From Trichuris trichiura (lineage: Eukaryota > Nematoda > Enoplea > Trichinellida > Trichuridae): a stretch of DNA of 64,000 bases. Made by a program: the position numbers and the translations under genes. The stretch covers positions 310,001 to 374,000 of the forward strand of contig JBAJFE010000048.1 in assembly GCA_037903355.1 (NCBI GenBank), written 5' to 3'. Under the pieces are notes generated by a model. It did not search any database. It was not told the origin of the DNA and was given only the letters and a program-made list of their open reading frames with translations. Of this stretch, positions 44,701 through 56,360 are shown in pieces (the first letter of the stretch is position 1; each line of letters begins with the position of its first letter).

Positions 44701-47576
44701 ATTAGTGACCGGACGCTTAACCTTCAGATAGACGGGCAGTTATATGCAAAAATTACAGCAATTTCCAGAGAATTAGCTACTAAAACGCAGTGATTGACAA
44801 AAACTTTCAATAAAGTTGGCAGATGCGAAGACTGCAATTGGTTTGCTAGATTCCCTTGGACTAAAGCACAAAATGGGAGCTGAAAAGTTCAGTGTTTCTT
44901 CATTCTTTTTTAACTCGTCACAGTTGGCCATTAAAAAAATTTCATTGAAATTTCTCATGCGAAATGTACACAGTGTGAAAAAATGAATCATTTACAGAAA
45001 AATGTATCTGACAGAAACAAAGAAGTTCTTCCTCTGACTTTTTCTCCAAACTTGAGAAATGTTTCTGAATCTAATGATGTAGGGCGTCCTTGCTAATTAG
45101 TGTCTGTTCACAAATTTTTAACGTAGGCTAATAAAGTCATAACACAAAAAGTGCACAGGTTCTTAAAGCTGACACATTTTATAATCGGTATGTAGGTTTT
45201 CAAATGCAGTGTTCAAATTGCATCATGCCCGTTTTCGTCTGTTCCTTGGCTTCTGTAATTAAGAGATTAAGTAACCACTTTTTTGAAAAAAACAGAAAAC
45301 GATGGCACAATTTTTGTAGCTCTTTGAATTAACCTGTTCCGTTTCCAGTTGTTATGGCAATCGACAGAGTGTAAAAAACTGCATGAATTGAACATACATG
45401 CTCAGCCGTTTTCTGTAGCCGATGTATGCTTGTCCGTATTTTAATGCATGCACTTTTATTGAAAATATTCTTGTTTATCTTAACCCCTCTCACTGCTTAT
45501 ATGAAGTGGAGGAACTAATTACCGATTCTTCCAGTTTAAAAAAACTTACATTTTCTGCTCGTCTAAGGTTATTAAGCGCCTTTCAGTTTTCATCACCTTA
45601 AATACAGTAGAATTGTTGGAAACTAGTGGCTTATTTTAAAATTTCTATCAACAGTTCATAGCATGTCAGAATTGTTCGCTTTAGAGGAAAAATAAGGTGA
45701 AAAGTGAGTACTAGAAAATAACTTTCAACCGCTGCTCTCAGACATCTTCACTCGTCCTTCAATGGTCAGTTGCATTGTGCAAAGCTTCAGACAAGAAGCT
45801 TAAGTGTTTAGAATTAGTAAACGTCATGACACTTGATGAGCTAGCTTACTTTCATTTTCCAGCAGTGCTAACATACTTACCTCAATGTCAAAAAACGGAA
45901 TACACGAATATGCTTGCCTAAATATGCTCCATTTTCATCAGTTTATGTGGTCATAACGTAGCTAACTAGATGGTACTTCATGCATAACTGCGTGTACAGT
46001 TCATGATAGGTCAGCAGCCACTTCTCTCGTCAAGTGGCTGGCAGTTTTGAATTACCCTGCGCACTCTATGGAAAAGACGTTTTTGAATATCAGTGAGTCT
46101 CATTGGAAAATTTCATCCAATAGCAGTCGAACTTTTATCACATCTTTCACCATGGCAAAAGCACTACGAAAACTTAGTACGCAATGTTAATGACTGGTGC
46201 AAATCTGAGATGAGTAACTCAGTTATGCAATAGCTCTTAGTCGTTGTCAGAGTTACAGTACAATTTCAGTCTGCTTAAATGCTATAAGTACAGTATATTT
46301 TTAATTAAGTGAAAAGGCTCCATTTTCTCCTATTCCTCACAAATTAACGGCGCACACTACTTAGCTTGAAAGCGATTCGATTGCAACCAGCGTCGATCGA
46401 TCGCTAACTTCGGGTCTTTCCCTTTCAGAGCATTAATAGTTCAGATTAATTTGTTAGGAACGCCGGAGAAATTTTGAATAGAGTTTTCTTGTGAAAGTTC
46501 AGTTTATGGGTAAAGTTTAAAGCGGTAGATGTTACCGTTATGGTAATTGGATAGCGCTCACACACAGCAGAAGAGCTTGACCGCAAGCGCTGCATCTCAC
46601 CACATGTTGGCGTTAATATTGGAATAATTATTCTCGGTTATTAAGTGCAGGCAGCGGCTTTGAATAAAACAGTTAAAACGGCTGCAGTATGAAGCAGCAA
46701 TTAATGCAAGCTTACTCTCATCTGTTGGGAATATTCATGTTGCAGGATGAACTTTTTGAAGTGGAAGCTTTCTAAGCATGTTTAAGGTATAGAAGCAGAT
46801 GGCTGCATTGACTTTACAGTGCTGGATTCGTAGTGTATATTTATGCTATCTATTCTCCAGCTTCTCGATCCTTTCCCTTTGGACTACGTTTGCGGAATAA
46901 TCGAACATAGATCCAGTTGTTGTTATCGTTGACAGCGGATCATGAACAGTTCCGAAAGCTTTGAAGGACTGTTTGTTGGTAAATGAAAGTAAACGCTTTG
47001 TACCTTTGCGTAATAAAAAACACGCGCATGAAGTGAAGTTTGTCTACAGAAACTCATTACAAGAACGAACAGCGACAAGCAGTGAAAGCATTTGACTAAT
47101 GGAAAACCTCACCACAAAGTGTTCATCCTTCAAAAGCTATGTGAAGTAATGCTAAAGCCCCTCTTTCACCAATATGTCTCACAATGCAGTGTTACGTGAA
47201 AGATACCTAATAAATGTTGTTAAGCAGAATTATAACAGGTATCACGACAGTTACATCATTGTCTCAAGATACGAACTAATGTTGAACTAAAAAATAATTG
47301 AAACAGACGGAAGGTGCCTACGGTGCACTCTGGAACATTCTCAGTAACAGATAATGAGTTGTAGGATGCCTACCCTTTTTTGAGTAAAATGACTTTTTCA
47401 AATTAAATTATCCACTATCTTTTCATCAGTTAGCTTCTTTCAACTGCTCATTTTGAGATATGTAAGATGGTAGACTTCAAATGTACAAACATCCGCGCAG
47501 GCAGATGGCTGAGCCTGGTGAGTGATGCCTCCTGTTCTAAATACGTTTTTACCAACAGTGGCCAGTAACCTGAATT
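41705..47576. other. No gene recognised
   Basis: This is a long AT-rich stretch, the quietest in the window. TAACG-rich phrases at 43200-43270 may be an old pogo-type terminus. At 46948-46962, GTTCCGAAAGCTTTG matches the 3' half of the Penelope hammerhead only. Frames such as 44128-44364 and 44599-44793 have no recognisable motif. Confidence 0.4.
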
Positions 47577-47584
47577 ATTTAAAC

Positions 47585-48238
47585 CAGGGTGGGGAACTTT
47601 CTTGGTGCCGCGGGCCGTATAGTATACTTAAACGAAAAACAGCCTGCTTTATTTGCACGTATGTTTATTAAGTCACCCCTAATGGGATGCTTGGAACTGC
47701 TTTTCCCTAGTCAGGCAACTCTGAGATAAAAGGCAGAATTTTGAGACAATTCTGTAACCCAGCTGTCAAGAACATAATCGCAACTACAGAGAACGAAATA
47801 ACCTTTTTGTGACAGGCGGCCGGCGCTAACCGACGAGAACAATAGCAAGAGAAGGCGAGAACGATGCCAGTGTCTACTGAGAGTAAAAAAGCAGAAGTGC
47901 TCTAGCAAGTTGGACAGTCGTTATCTCGAATAAAGCAATGGTCCACGCTACTTACGCGCGCACACACGCTATAGTGGCGCCTAGTGCTTGTCACCGAGGA
48001 CGAACAATGTCGGTTTGTGGACAGAGAGCTGTCAGCAACGCAGTCTTCCGAGCCAGCCTGAAGCTTCCTGCTTGTTACGCAAGATTTATCTTCTTACTAG
48101 GATTCACATACAATACGTTTATCGCATTATGAAAAATAACCTCCCACAATCACATTTCACTGAATCTCGCGTCCATGTGCGATTGCCCCAGCGCGTGGGC
48201 GGAAAACGGTCTCGCGGGCCGGACGTTCTCCACCCCTG
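47585..48238 (+). mobile_element. Non-autonomous hAT element with exact 8-bp target duplication
   Basis: ATTTAAAC at 47577-47584 and 48239-48246 flanks termini CAGGGTGGGGAAC and GTTCTCCACCCCTG. The sequence matches 15177-15848 throughout. Its right two thirds are the reverse complement of the 5' part of the hAT beginning at 50424. There is no transposase frame. Confidence 0.93.
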
Positions 48239-48814
48239 ATTTAAACGATAAACGGTTAACAAAAGTTCCGTTACGAAGTACTCAGTGGTTGAAAACTGAC
48301 TAATGCTAGCCAAAACGTGAAACTGCAGTTGCAGTTCTGAAAATGAACTCAGAAGACGCGCATACCTAATAGCCTCAGTTGACTAAATAGTTACATGCAG
48401 AAGGGAGAAATGTGTTAAAAAGTCAATCAAAGAGAAACATATACTACGAACTTTATACTTAATGCGCAGTTATTGGGTTATGTGGTCTTTTTCTAGAGAT
48501 AGGGTGGCCAACAAGGCGGTGTACATCTCACGACTACCTATCTTTGTAAGTGGAATCGTAGTTGGATTGTTTATCGTGTACAGACGTAACACGGGAAAAG
48601 CAGGGACACTTTTTTGGGCACGCATCACCAGGCAAATTATTGGTTTTACAAAATGATCAACCTTCTAGGCTTTAACATTTTGAGGAACTGCTGAAGGACA
48701 AAAGGCGCGCCAATTAAACAAATTAATGTTTTTATCAAGCTGCTTGCATGCGCCCATCTATGGATTCACAGAAAAACGTTCACCTGGCCATTTCGGCTTT
48801 CTGACAAATGGGGT

Positions 48815-48965
48815 TTTCAGAAAATTCTCAGAGAAACTGAATAAAGTTTCATTTACAAATGTATCAAAATTTTTTCGACATATATTCCATCAAGCTCTGA
48901 GCACTTCTAAAGGTGGTGTTTTCATTTCCGCAATCCTTCTTTGTAAAGTCCCTTCGGTTGTTTAT
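48815..48965 (-). mobile_element. mariner 3'-end remnant
   Basis: The plus strand from CAGAAAATTCTCAGAG to GTAAAGTC is a diverged reverse complement of the end of the mariner at 24.25-24.41 kb (matching segments include GCACTTCT and TTTTTCGAC/ATATATTCC positions). Only the 3' end is left. Confidence 0.55.
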
Positions 48966-49243
48966 TGAGCCACTTTGAAGCTGCGCAGTTTGCCACTTGG
49001 CAAAGCGATTTTCTTCAGATGCAGTTTTGGTTTTTGGGAGAGAAAAGTGTGCGATGGAGCAAGATTTAGATTCCAGGGTGAGCGTCAGATAATGTTCCAG
49101 TGAAATTCACGAAACAGTGCCGCATTCCGTGATGGATGTGATGGTACGTTTTGTAAATGTAACTTCTTGGTACGGGACCGTATAGTTTCATGTTGAGTTT
49201 CTTTTACGGAAATTTTGTCCCGTTGATAATATTTTTATTATTT

Positions 49244-49280
49244 CGGAGCTTTCGGGTGAAACGAGACCCGTCTTCAGCGG
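49244..49280 (-). ncRNA. Hammerhead ribozyme, intact core (left arm)
   Basis: Minus strand: CCG, CTGAAGA, C, stem II GGGT/ACCC with a mismatch above it, GAAA, stem III AG/CT, triplet CTC, then CGA. Stem I keeps two certain pairs. Confidence 0.85.
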
Positions 49281-49373
49281 TGTTAATATAAAGCAATGAC
49301 GTAACGAAAATTTACGGTGTTCTGTGTTCAAGAACACCGTGAATTTTCGTTACGTCATTGCTTTATATTAACA

Positions 49374-49412
49374 CCGCTGAAGACGGGTCTCGTTTGACCC
49401 GAAAGCTCCGAA
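49374..49412 (+). ncRNA. Hammerhead ribozyme, intact core (right arm)
   Basis: CCG, CTGAAGA (49377-49383), C, stem II GGGTC/GACCC, GAAA (49401-49404), stem III AG/CT, triplet CTC, then CGA. It is divergent from the left-arm copy. Confidence 0.88.
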
Positions 49413-49479
49413 ATAATAAAAATATTATCAACGGGACAAAATCTCCGTAAAAGAAACTCAACGTGATGGTACGTTATTA

Positions 49480-50330
49480 GGATGAAACAGGACTCCTCAT
49501 TGCAACAGTTCCCTCACCGTTTGCTAGCCGGTATTCTCCTTACCTTTTGCAAAATCGCTTCCCATGATTGTTTTCCTTGGTCTGAAAAGGTCAGCCAAAA
49601 TTACACTGTCTCAGTCCTAATTAATAGAAGTCAATTTTCTGTACTGACCTGCCTGCCTTGGACTTCACTGGCGCTGCTGGTCTTTTTGGTAACTACTGCT
49701 TAGATTGGATTTCGTTTTCTGAGTCATACTAGTGAATCGACGTTTCATCTCTGGTGACGATTCTGTCAAAAAACTGACGCTCATTCGCTTCGGTCTTCTA
49801 TGGAAGCTTTCGAGAAAGATTGACCTTCGAATAAGCTGTTCATTGAGCAACGCTTTTGAGACCCAACGAGCTGAAGAGACGCTCTCCAAGACCAAGAGTT
49901 TCGTACACCATTGAAAATGTTGAATTAGGCAAGACATTGCTCATACTAACATACCGTAATTCCGGAGTCTAATTCTACAAGGTTTCGAACGAGGGTCGCA
50001 CTCTCCTTGTCTGTTGCGGTGACTGGTCTTCCTGCCTTTAGGTCGTTTGTATGTCCCCTCTACAACTTTGAAACGTCACATCCATTCGTAGACAGCAGGC
50101 TTGGGCAAAGTATTATATCAAAAAACCTGCTACAAAGCTGCAATAATCTTGCTCAGTTGCCACTCAAGCTTGGTCAGAAATTTAATGTTTGCTCTAGCTC
50201 CAAAGTGTAGTGTTTCCATTTCGTGAAAAAATGGTTACTTGAAGCTCGATTTGAACGGTTGTGACAGAACAACTGTGCCAGGAACGAAGACTTCGATTCA
50301 CTGAACTGTTTACTGATATAAGCGACTATA
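49480..50330 (-). pseudogene. mariner transposase pseudogene
   Basis: Reading leftwards from about 50215: FGARANIKFLTKLEW, then VYEWMCRFKVVEGTYKRP near 50080-50060, then LGLESVSSARWVSKALLNEQL (about 49890). The pattern ANIKF...VYEWxxRFKxGR...SARWVxxxLxxEQ is the HTH half and linker of mariner transposases. Frames shift at least twice, and the catalytic part to the left (to 49480) is barely recognisable. Confidence 0.75.
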
Positions 50331-50423
50331 CGACGGTTGCTCGAAAAGTGTTTGGAAAAATTAAACAAAAATGTTATTTGCAATGATATCAAACTTGTTC
50401 TTCAACATATCTTCCGTCTACTG
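50331..50423 (-). mobile_element. Second mariner, 3' end only
   Basis: TACGACGGTTGCTCG and GGAAAAATTAAACAAAAATG to CATATCTTCCG are the reverse complement of the 3' end of the 23.3-24.4 kb mariner. It is cut at 50423 by the start of a hAT element. Confidence 0.7.
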
Positions 50424-51656
50424 CAGGGGTATGGAACGTCCGGCCCGCGAGATTATTTTCTGCCCACGCACTGGGGCAACCGCACATGGACGCGAGATTC
50501 AATGAAATGTGGTTGTGGGAGGTTATTTTTCATAATGCGATAAACGTATTGTATGTAAATCCTAGTAATAACATAAATCTTGCGTAACAAGTAGTGAGCA
50601 TCATGCGGGCTCGGAAGACTGCTTTGCTGACAGCGTCTGTCGACAAACCGACATTGTTAGTCCTCGGTGACAAGCAGTGGGCGCCACTATAGTGTGCGTG
50701 CGCGCATAAGTAGCGTGACCATTGCTTTGTTCGAGATAACGACTGTCCAACTTGCTAGAGCACTTCTGGTTTTTTTGCTCTCAGTAGTCACTGGCATCGT
50801 TCTCGCCTTCTCTTTCTATTGTTCTCGTCGGTTTGTGCCTCCTCCTGTCCTTTACGTATTCGAAGTCCAAAAGGTCATTTCGTTCTCTGTAATTGCGATT
50901 ATGTTCTTGACAGCTGGGTTGCAGAATTGTCACAAAAGTCTGCCTTTCTGCTCCGAGTTGCCCATAAAGTTATACTGAAACTTGAAGTTTCGTGCAGCTT
51001 ATTGCAAGCTAAAGTTCACACTCACCCAACGCTACAAATGGCTAGTTCAAAGGAAAGAAAAATTGATACGGTGTGTCGAATTTTCCAAAAGAAATGGACG
51101 AATGATTATTTTTTCGTAGACCTGAAAGGCAAGCCAGTTTGCCTTGTTTGTGGCGACGCGATAGCTGTTATGAAAAAAGCTAATCTGGAACGACATTGCA
51201 GCTCAGAACATGGAAAATTGAATGAATTAAAAGGCCAAGAGCGTCTGCATAGAATCAGTGCGCTTCAATGGAATTTGGAGTCGCAGCAAGCCTTTTTCAC
51301 CAGGCTACACTGCGACGCGTACAGCGTTTTTCAGACGAGTTACGTAGTGATCGAAATGATCGCAAAGAAGTTGAAGCCCCATGCAGAGGGTGAATTTGTG
51401 AAAAAGTGCACGGTGGCAGCTGCGACGTTATTAGCACCAGGCAGTGAAATCCTGTTCGAAAGTGTTAGCTTATCTCGAAGAGTTGTTTCAGATCGGATCA
51501 CTAACTTAGCGGAGGACAGAAAAAACACTGAAGCGTACTGCATGTAACTTTGAATTTTTACCCTGGCTTGTGACGAGACTGTGGACAAATCTAATACTGG
51601 TCAACTGGACATTTTCCTTTGCGGGATAACTGCAGAATTTGAGCCGCGAGAAGAAC

Positions 51657-52019
51657 TGTAGTAAACGCAGTCGACAACCGCACGCAGAAAAGGGTTGCCA
51701 AACACTTTATTGTACCGACACAACACGAATCTCTCTGTCCCTATGGCACACAACAATACGAACACCGCCAACGACAGAGAAAGAGAACAAAAGCCGCCGC
51801 ACGCCCCAAACGCTCTAGCCAACTCTCGTCACGCCCTCGCGATTCATGTCGTTGCAGCAGCCCACGCTCTCGGCACAACCTCCTGTCACCCCAAGCGGAA
51901 GCGCTCCCCCACGCTGCGCTTGTCAGTTCTTTCTCAGTAGAAGAATGGCAAATTTACGGCCAACCGGTGACCTGCCTCGTGACCCCCGTGGACATATGAC
52001 CACCCACCGGTTTATTACA
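51657..52019. repeat. Solo LTR (363 bp) with 5-bp target duplication
   Basis: AGAAC at 51652-51656 and 52020-52024. The ends are TGTAGTAAAC and GTTTATTACA, so TG...CA with inverse match. It interrupts the hAT transposase frame, which continues cleanly on both sides. It is GC-rich compared with the surroundings. Confidence 0.85.
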
Positions 52020-52249
52020 AGAACTCTTATCACTGGAAGCCATGCATAGCGCCACAAGAGGTGAGGACATTTGAAAAAGTCGTTTTATCCATGGAGCGAT
52101 TCTGGCTAAAATTTGAAAAATTAAGTGGTTTTACTACAGACGGCGCTCCAGCTATGATTTGCTTGCAAAAAGGCCTAGTTGCGTCTGTTAAGAAGGAAAT
52201 GACTTATCTCAGTCTTGACCCGAACGATTTGGTTTTATGCCATTGTATC

Positions 52250-52602
52250 TGTTGGAGTTGTTGCGCCAGACACCTGTCTGACAGATAAGAGCAGAGGTGT
52301 TAATGGACGTCGGTCACTACCAAACGCGGGATTAACGATGATGGATGGTGTCCATTGTTGGCCACTCTGTGACCTGTCTAATGTCGTTAATCCAAGGCCG
52401 TGAGAACAATGACGTCTGGGAGCTGTCTATACGCTCCCTATTTAAAGCCCTCTCATTCACCTCGGTTTGTCTCTCCCTCTCGCTGATCTCTCTCTCTTCC
52501 GGAGATCGCAACCTCGTTCTGCCACCACTGTTCCATCATGTACTGTATAACCAATAAAGCTATCTTCATCACGCTTGACTTCGAAGGCGAAACCTTCCAA
52601 CA
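52250..52602 (+). repeat. Solo LTR (353 bp) with 5-bp target duplication, promoter and poly(A) signal
   Basis: GTATC at 52245-52249 and 52603-52607. The ends are TGTTGGAG and CTTCCAACA. CTATTTAAAG at 52438-52447 is a TATA-type box and AATAAA at 52553-52558 a poly(A) signal, which gives plus orientation. It splits the codons for Cys and Ile of the hAT transposase. Confidence 0.88.
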
Positions 52603-53624
52603 GTATCATACATCAACGGAGTCTCTGTGCACGGTCGCTGCGTTTCAACAATGTGATGTCAGTAGTCGTGTCGTACGTAAACCGTATCAAGAGCAAAAGG
52701 CTTAATAACCGCCTGTTTAAAGACTTTTTGAATGAACTTTCTTCCGAATATGGTGGTCTCGTATATCATTGTGAAGTTCGCTGGCTGAGTCGCGGGCATA
52801 TGCTAACGAGGTTTTACCAACTGCGCGATGAAGTTAAGCAGTTCGTGGAGGGCAAAAGCAAATCTGTCAGGGGACTAGGTGACAGAAAGTGGCTGTGTGA
52901 CCTGGCTTTCATGGTAGACATTGTCAAGTACCTGTCAGAACTGAATATCCAGCTGCAGGGTCCGAACCAGCTTCCCAGCTCACTAGTTTCAAACGTGAAA
53001 TCATTTGAAGCTAAATTAAGGCTGTGGAAACTGCAACTTGAAAAAGGCAACACGGTACATTTCCCTACACTCCAGGACAGCAGCCTTCTACGACATTAGA
53101 GTATGCCGGTTAGCATGCAAAACTACTTGAAGCGTTTAGCGAAAGATTCGACGATGTGAAAAGTAGACAGATGCAGCCGAACATCTTCGCCATTCCATTC
53201 AATGTAGAACCAGCTAATGTACCCGATGAATTGCAGCACTAGACCATTCAGCTGCAAAGCGATGATGAGCTCAAAGCTAAGTACAACAACTTCATGCTGC
53301 TTGAGTTCTATAAGCGTTACACAGCAACGATGATTTTCCCGCTTTGAGGAGACACGCTTTGAAATACGCATCCGTGTTCGGAACAACCTTCTGCTGCGAG
53401 CAGTTCTTTTCAGAACTTACCATCGCAGATTCGTCTACGCAGCACACTCACGGACACAAATCTGGTGAACCAGCTGCGAGTAGCAACGTCATCAGGAGCT
53501 AACATCGTACGGCTCACCAATGGTTGTTTCTTGCCCGTTTTTGGATTCTGAAATCAAACTGAACAAGCGCCCTACCAACGGATGGATGAGCGGTCAGTAG
53601 GGAAAAACTAAAAACAGTGGTACT

Positions 53625-53664
53625 TTCAGAGCTTTCAGGATGTTCGCGTCCCGTCTTCAGCGAT
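53625..53664 (-). ncRNA. Hammerhead ribozyme, core intact, stems weakened
   Basis: Minus strand: ATCG, CTGAAGA, C, stem II GGGA/TCCT with one G-U, GAAA, stem III AG/CT, triplet CTC, then TGA pairing with TCG through a G-U. Core residues are all present. Confidence 0.75.
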
Positions 53665-53689
53665 AATGGTTGCATAAACTATACAACGA

Positions 53690-53990
53690 GGATTGTCTAT
53701 TTAAAGGCGGCCGAAGGGTGTCAGACAGCATGGAACAACATCTAGTTTTACAGATGAGGCATGTTCATGTCATGCTTACCTCAACTCTGTTGTCACGATT
53801 CGTGGATATGCTATTGTGGATGAACAGGGGCTCTTTTATTTGTCGAAGACGGAATTGGCTCTCACGGCAAATAATTTATGGATGTAGGCCGTATGAGCGC
53901 TGAGAGGCATGCTCAACGACTGCGGAACTGTTTTCTGCTTTCTCCGTAGCCTGTAATAGTAGTACCATTTGTGATTAGCCCCGGCGTTTT
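53690..53990 (-). pseudogene. Penelope-like endonuclease C-terminal remnant
   Basis: The minus strand reads ENSSAVVEHASQRS, a stop, CRESQFRLRQIKEPLFIH and STNRDNRVEVS, closely parallel to 37905-38279. The catalytic Glu is kept within KEP. One in-frame stop and the loss of upstream parts make it a pseudogene. Confidence 0.85.
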
Positions 53991-54195
53991 TCCTGTGTGT
54001 CCCGTTCCTCTCCCGCTCTGTTTTAAATAACTTTTACTTTGGAGTAGAGATTACACAACCATTATCGCTGATGACGGTTGGTCCCAAAAACTTTGAGAGT
54101 ATCATTGTTCTGACCCTTTCTTTTGATAAATTATCTATCCGTTGGTAGGGCACTTGTTTGGTTTAATTTCAGAACTCAAGAATGGGTAAGAAAGA

Positions 54196-55320
54196 AACAA
54201 CCGCACGGAAGTTCGACGATAGCTACCTTTAGACCGATTAACAAGCAGCTGGCTTTCAAAATCGTCCCTGGAAATTGTTTTTATCCAGTTCACATCTTCC
54301 TCAGGCACATTGCATTCTCGAAATGCGTACCGTATGGTTGAGTGTGGTAGTTTGTTAAAGCCTCTTCGAGGTCAAAGAAGGGTGCATGTAGTAGTGTTTG
54401 ATTTTTTCGTGGTATTTTTCGTTAGTACTCTTGTCTTATGAAGTGCTTCTGTTGCGCTGCAGCCTTCCCTGAGCCCATATTGGTTGTCCTTGGTGCGTGT
54501 GATGTTTCTTATCCTGAATAAGTGGTTCGTTCAATAATCTTGTGGACGTGACTTGTAGAACAGTTGACCATGTCACCCTTACCTTTCTATATCGGTATTG
54601 TTACGCAGTTTTCCCAAGTAGGGGGTTTTGTTTGCGTGCAACGATTTGGTTGAATTGTGCTGTGAGCCATGTAACACCTGCTGGCAGCAGAGCTTCCAGA
54701 ATTCGCTTGGTAGGTCATCTGCGCCTGTTGCTTTGTCGTACTTCATTTTTGTTAACGCTAGTTTGACCTCTTCTGTGTTAATTTGTGAGACTGTTTTCGA
54801 TACTACTATGCCCTGTGAGATCTGCGGGCGTTTGAATTTTTGTGTAGCGATTTAGGAACTTTTATCTGTCCAATATTTCTTTTGATTTTCTCAATACATT
54901 TCCTTTTATGTCCCCGATCTGACAGTAGTGACCGCTATTTTCTGTGGCTTGTAAACGTGTTTCTGCCAATTTGTATATGATTAGTTCCCGATGCGGAGCC
55001 CCCAATTGTTGATACAATTTTATCATGTGTGTGCTGCTTTCATCTTACTGGCATTTTTCTTTGTCAACTTTTGTTTCGAGATAGCGTTTGCAACTTGCTT
55101 CTGTTTGGGTTAATTGCCGTTGTTTGTACATTTGTTTTTCTATTTGACAACTTTTACTGGTACTTCTGCATTCCACTACCATTTGATTTGCTTATTGTTT
55201 AGCTTTGTTCTTCCCAGTAGTTGAATTGCGTTTTTGTGTACAGCAGTTATTAGTTATTGTCATGTTTCCTCTTGTGTTTGTTTCAGCTGTTGCGGTAATG
55301 ACTGCTCCAAGATTGTCTGT
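54196..55320 (-). pseudogene. RTE-type LINE reverse transcriptase fragment
   Basis: Reading leftwards: LLGRTKLNNKQIKWWWNAEV (about 55225), IKLYQQLGAPHRELIIYKLA (about 55020), GDIKGNVLRKSKEILDR (about 54920), EEVKLALTKMKYDKATGADD and LPSEFWK (about 54770-54690), FFDLEEALTNY (about 54385), then in another frame PHSTIRYAFRECNVPEEDVN (about 54350-54290). These are the linker and RT blocks of an RTE-like non-LTR retrotransposon (KMKxGKAxGPDxIPxExWK; FxDLEKAFDxVPH; YALRxxxVPEExV). Frame shifts and stops are frequent; motif YADD and the endonuclease are absent. Confidence 0.82.
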
Positions 55321-56252
55321 GCCAACAGATGTTCTTGAAATTTCTACCACTTAATTCCTTCCGTAGGATTTATCAGTTGCCTTTGTTTTCGTTGAACGTC
55401 CTTTCGGATTTCAAGATGGAGCAATCGATGTTGTAGAAGGCAGCTATCACCAGCGATCACTTTTATAATCCTTCTCCTCTCCAGTTCTCTGACCCTAGAA
55501 AAGCGTACAGTTTCAGTAAACCAAGCAATTTGTAGTGGATAAACGATAAGTTTTGAAAAGAGCTAATGTTTAACGTAGGCTTCCTGTTTGTCCGCCAAGT
55601 ACTGAGCCGCTGGCTCACCTCCTGCCACTCCATGGACCAGTTCGGCCTCATGGACGGCGATGTTGCGTGCCCGCGGCTCGACTCCCAGCAATCGGCCGCA
55701 GAGAAATATAAAACTTTTACACGATGTAAACGTTACATGTGAAAAACTTAAGAATTTTAATGTAAACAAATTTTGAACATACGTTCTCCATTGCTCCATA
55801 AGTGTGCAGCCACCGGCTCACCTTCTACGCTTCCAAAGGTCCCTTCGACCTTCTGCACAGCGCGGAACTGGTCGTGCGCCTTCTCTCCTGGTCTCTGACC
55901 CTAGCAAAATATACCATTTCAGTAAACCAAGCAATTTATTGTTGGTAAACGCTAAATTTTAAAGAAAACCAATGTATAACACAGGTTTCCTGCTGCTCCA
56001 CCAAGTACGGACCTGCGGGCTCACGTCCCGCCAATGAGAGGGCCTCTTCGGCATTCTGGCGGCAGTGTTGAGTACCCGTGGCTCCAGTACCTGTCTTGGG
56101 CCGCAGAAAAATATAAAATTTTAGAAAATTATAGCTTACATGGGGAAAACGTAAAACTTTGAAAATGTGATGTTTTAGTACAGGACTGTATGTTTTCATA
56201 TTTCAGTGTCTTTATTACGGTAGCAGTGTCCCGTTAAATGAAAAACCAACTC

Positions 56253-56289
56253 CGGAGCTTTCGGGTCTTTCGTGACCCGTCTTCAGCGG
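56253..56289 (-). ncRNA. Hammerhead ribozyme, intact core (left arm)
   Basis: Minus strand: CCG, CTGAAGA, C, stem II GGGTC/GACCC with loop ACGAAA, GAAA, stem III AG/CT, triplet CTC, then CGG pairing with CCG. Confidence 0.9.
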
Positions 56290-56322
56290 TTAGATCATGT
56301 ATTCACAGTACACATAATCTAA

Positions 56323-56360
56323 CCGCTGAAGACGGGTCGCGAAAGATTCGAAAGCTCCGG
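56323..56360 (+). ncRNA. Hammerhead ribozyme, intact core (right arm)
   Basis: CCG, CTGAAGA (56326-56332), C, stem II GGGTC/GATTC with two G-U pairs, GAAA (56350-56353), stem III AG/CT, triplet CTC, then CGG. The loop GCGAAA differs by one base from the left arm. Confidence 0.85.

Larger units (their letters stand above)
49151..49462. mobile_element. Twin-hammerhead palindromic element C, 13-bp target duplication
   Basis: GTGATGGTACGTT occurs at 49138-49150 and 49463-49475. The arms (about 150 bp) are nearly perfect inverse copies meeting at about 49325. Both hammerheads have intact cores. The left arm ends with the terminal motif TACGGGACCGTA and AAGAAGTTACAT (minus sense); the right arm stops earlier. 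No reading frame is carried. Confidence 0.93.
51039..53480 (+). pseudogene. hAT transposase pseudogene (BED finger, GTF2IRD2/ZBED-like)
   Basis: Pieces: N-terminus with a BED-type finger (51039-51547; KPVCLVCGDAIAVMK then RHCSSEH: CxxC...HxxxxH) followed by a stop; LACDETVDKSNTGQLDIFLC (about 51567-51655) with the first catalytic Asp; then after one solo LTR FEKLSGFTTDGAPAM (52110-52160) with the second Asp, to LVLCHC; after the second solo LTR IIHQRSLCARSLRF and HCEVRWLSRGHML with the catalytic Glu and Trp (52608-53099); finally KYASVFGTTFCCEQFFS near 53360-53400, the hAT dimerisation region. Several stops and one frame shift make it inactive. Confidence 0.9.
50424..53512 (+). mobile_element. 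hAT transposon (source family of the 15.2 and 47.6 kb derivatives)
   Basis: It starts CAGGGGTATGGAACGTCC, the same terminus as the non-autonomous copies. The 5' 560 bp match those copies in inverse orientation. A broken transposase follows, interrupted by two solo LTRs. The 3' terminal repeat is not recognisable; the Penelope element at 53.5 kb may have replaced it. Confidence 0.85.
53517..54192 (-). mobile_element. Penelope-like element with inverted pLTRs, second endonuclease-bearing copy
   Basis: Same plan as 37720-38483 but more diverged. In minus sense: endonuclease end (about 53990-53690), hammerhead (53664-53625), intron-like segment (about 53618-53552, with CTACCAACGGATGGATGAGC in plus), leader CGGGCAAGAAACAACC. 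The plus-sense arm (about 54056-54192) carries a damaged hammerhead (CTGATGA kept, GAAA changed to AAAA) and the intron segment with GTTGGTAGGGC and TTTAATTTCAG. Confidence 0.85.
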
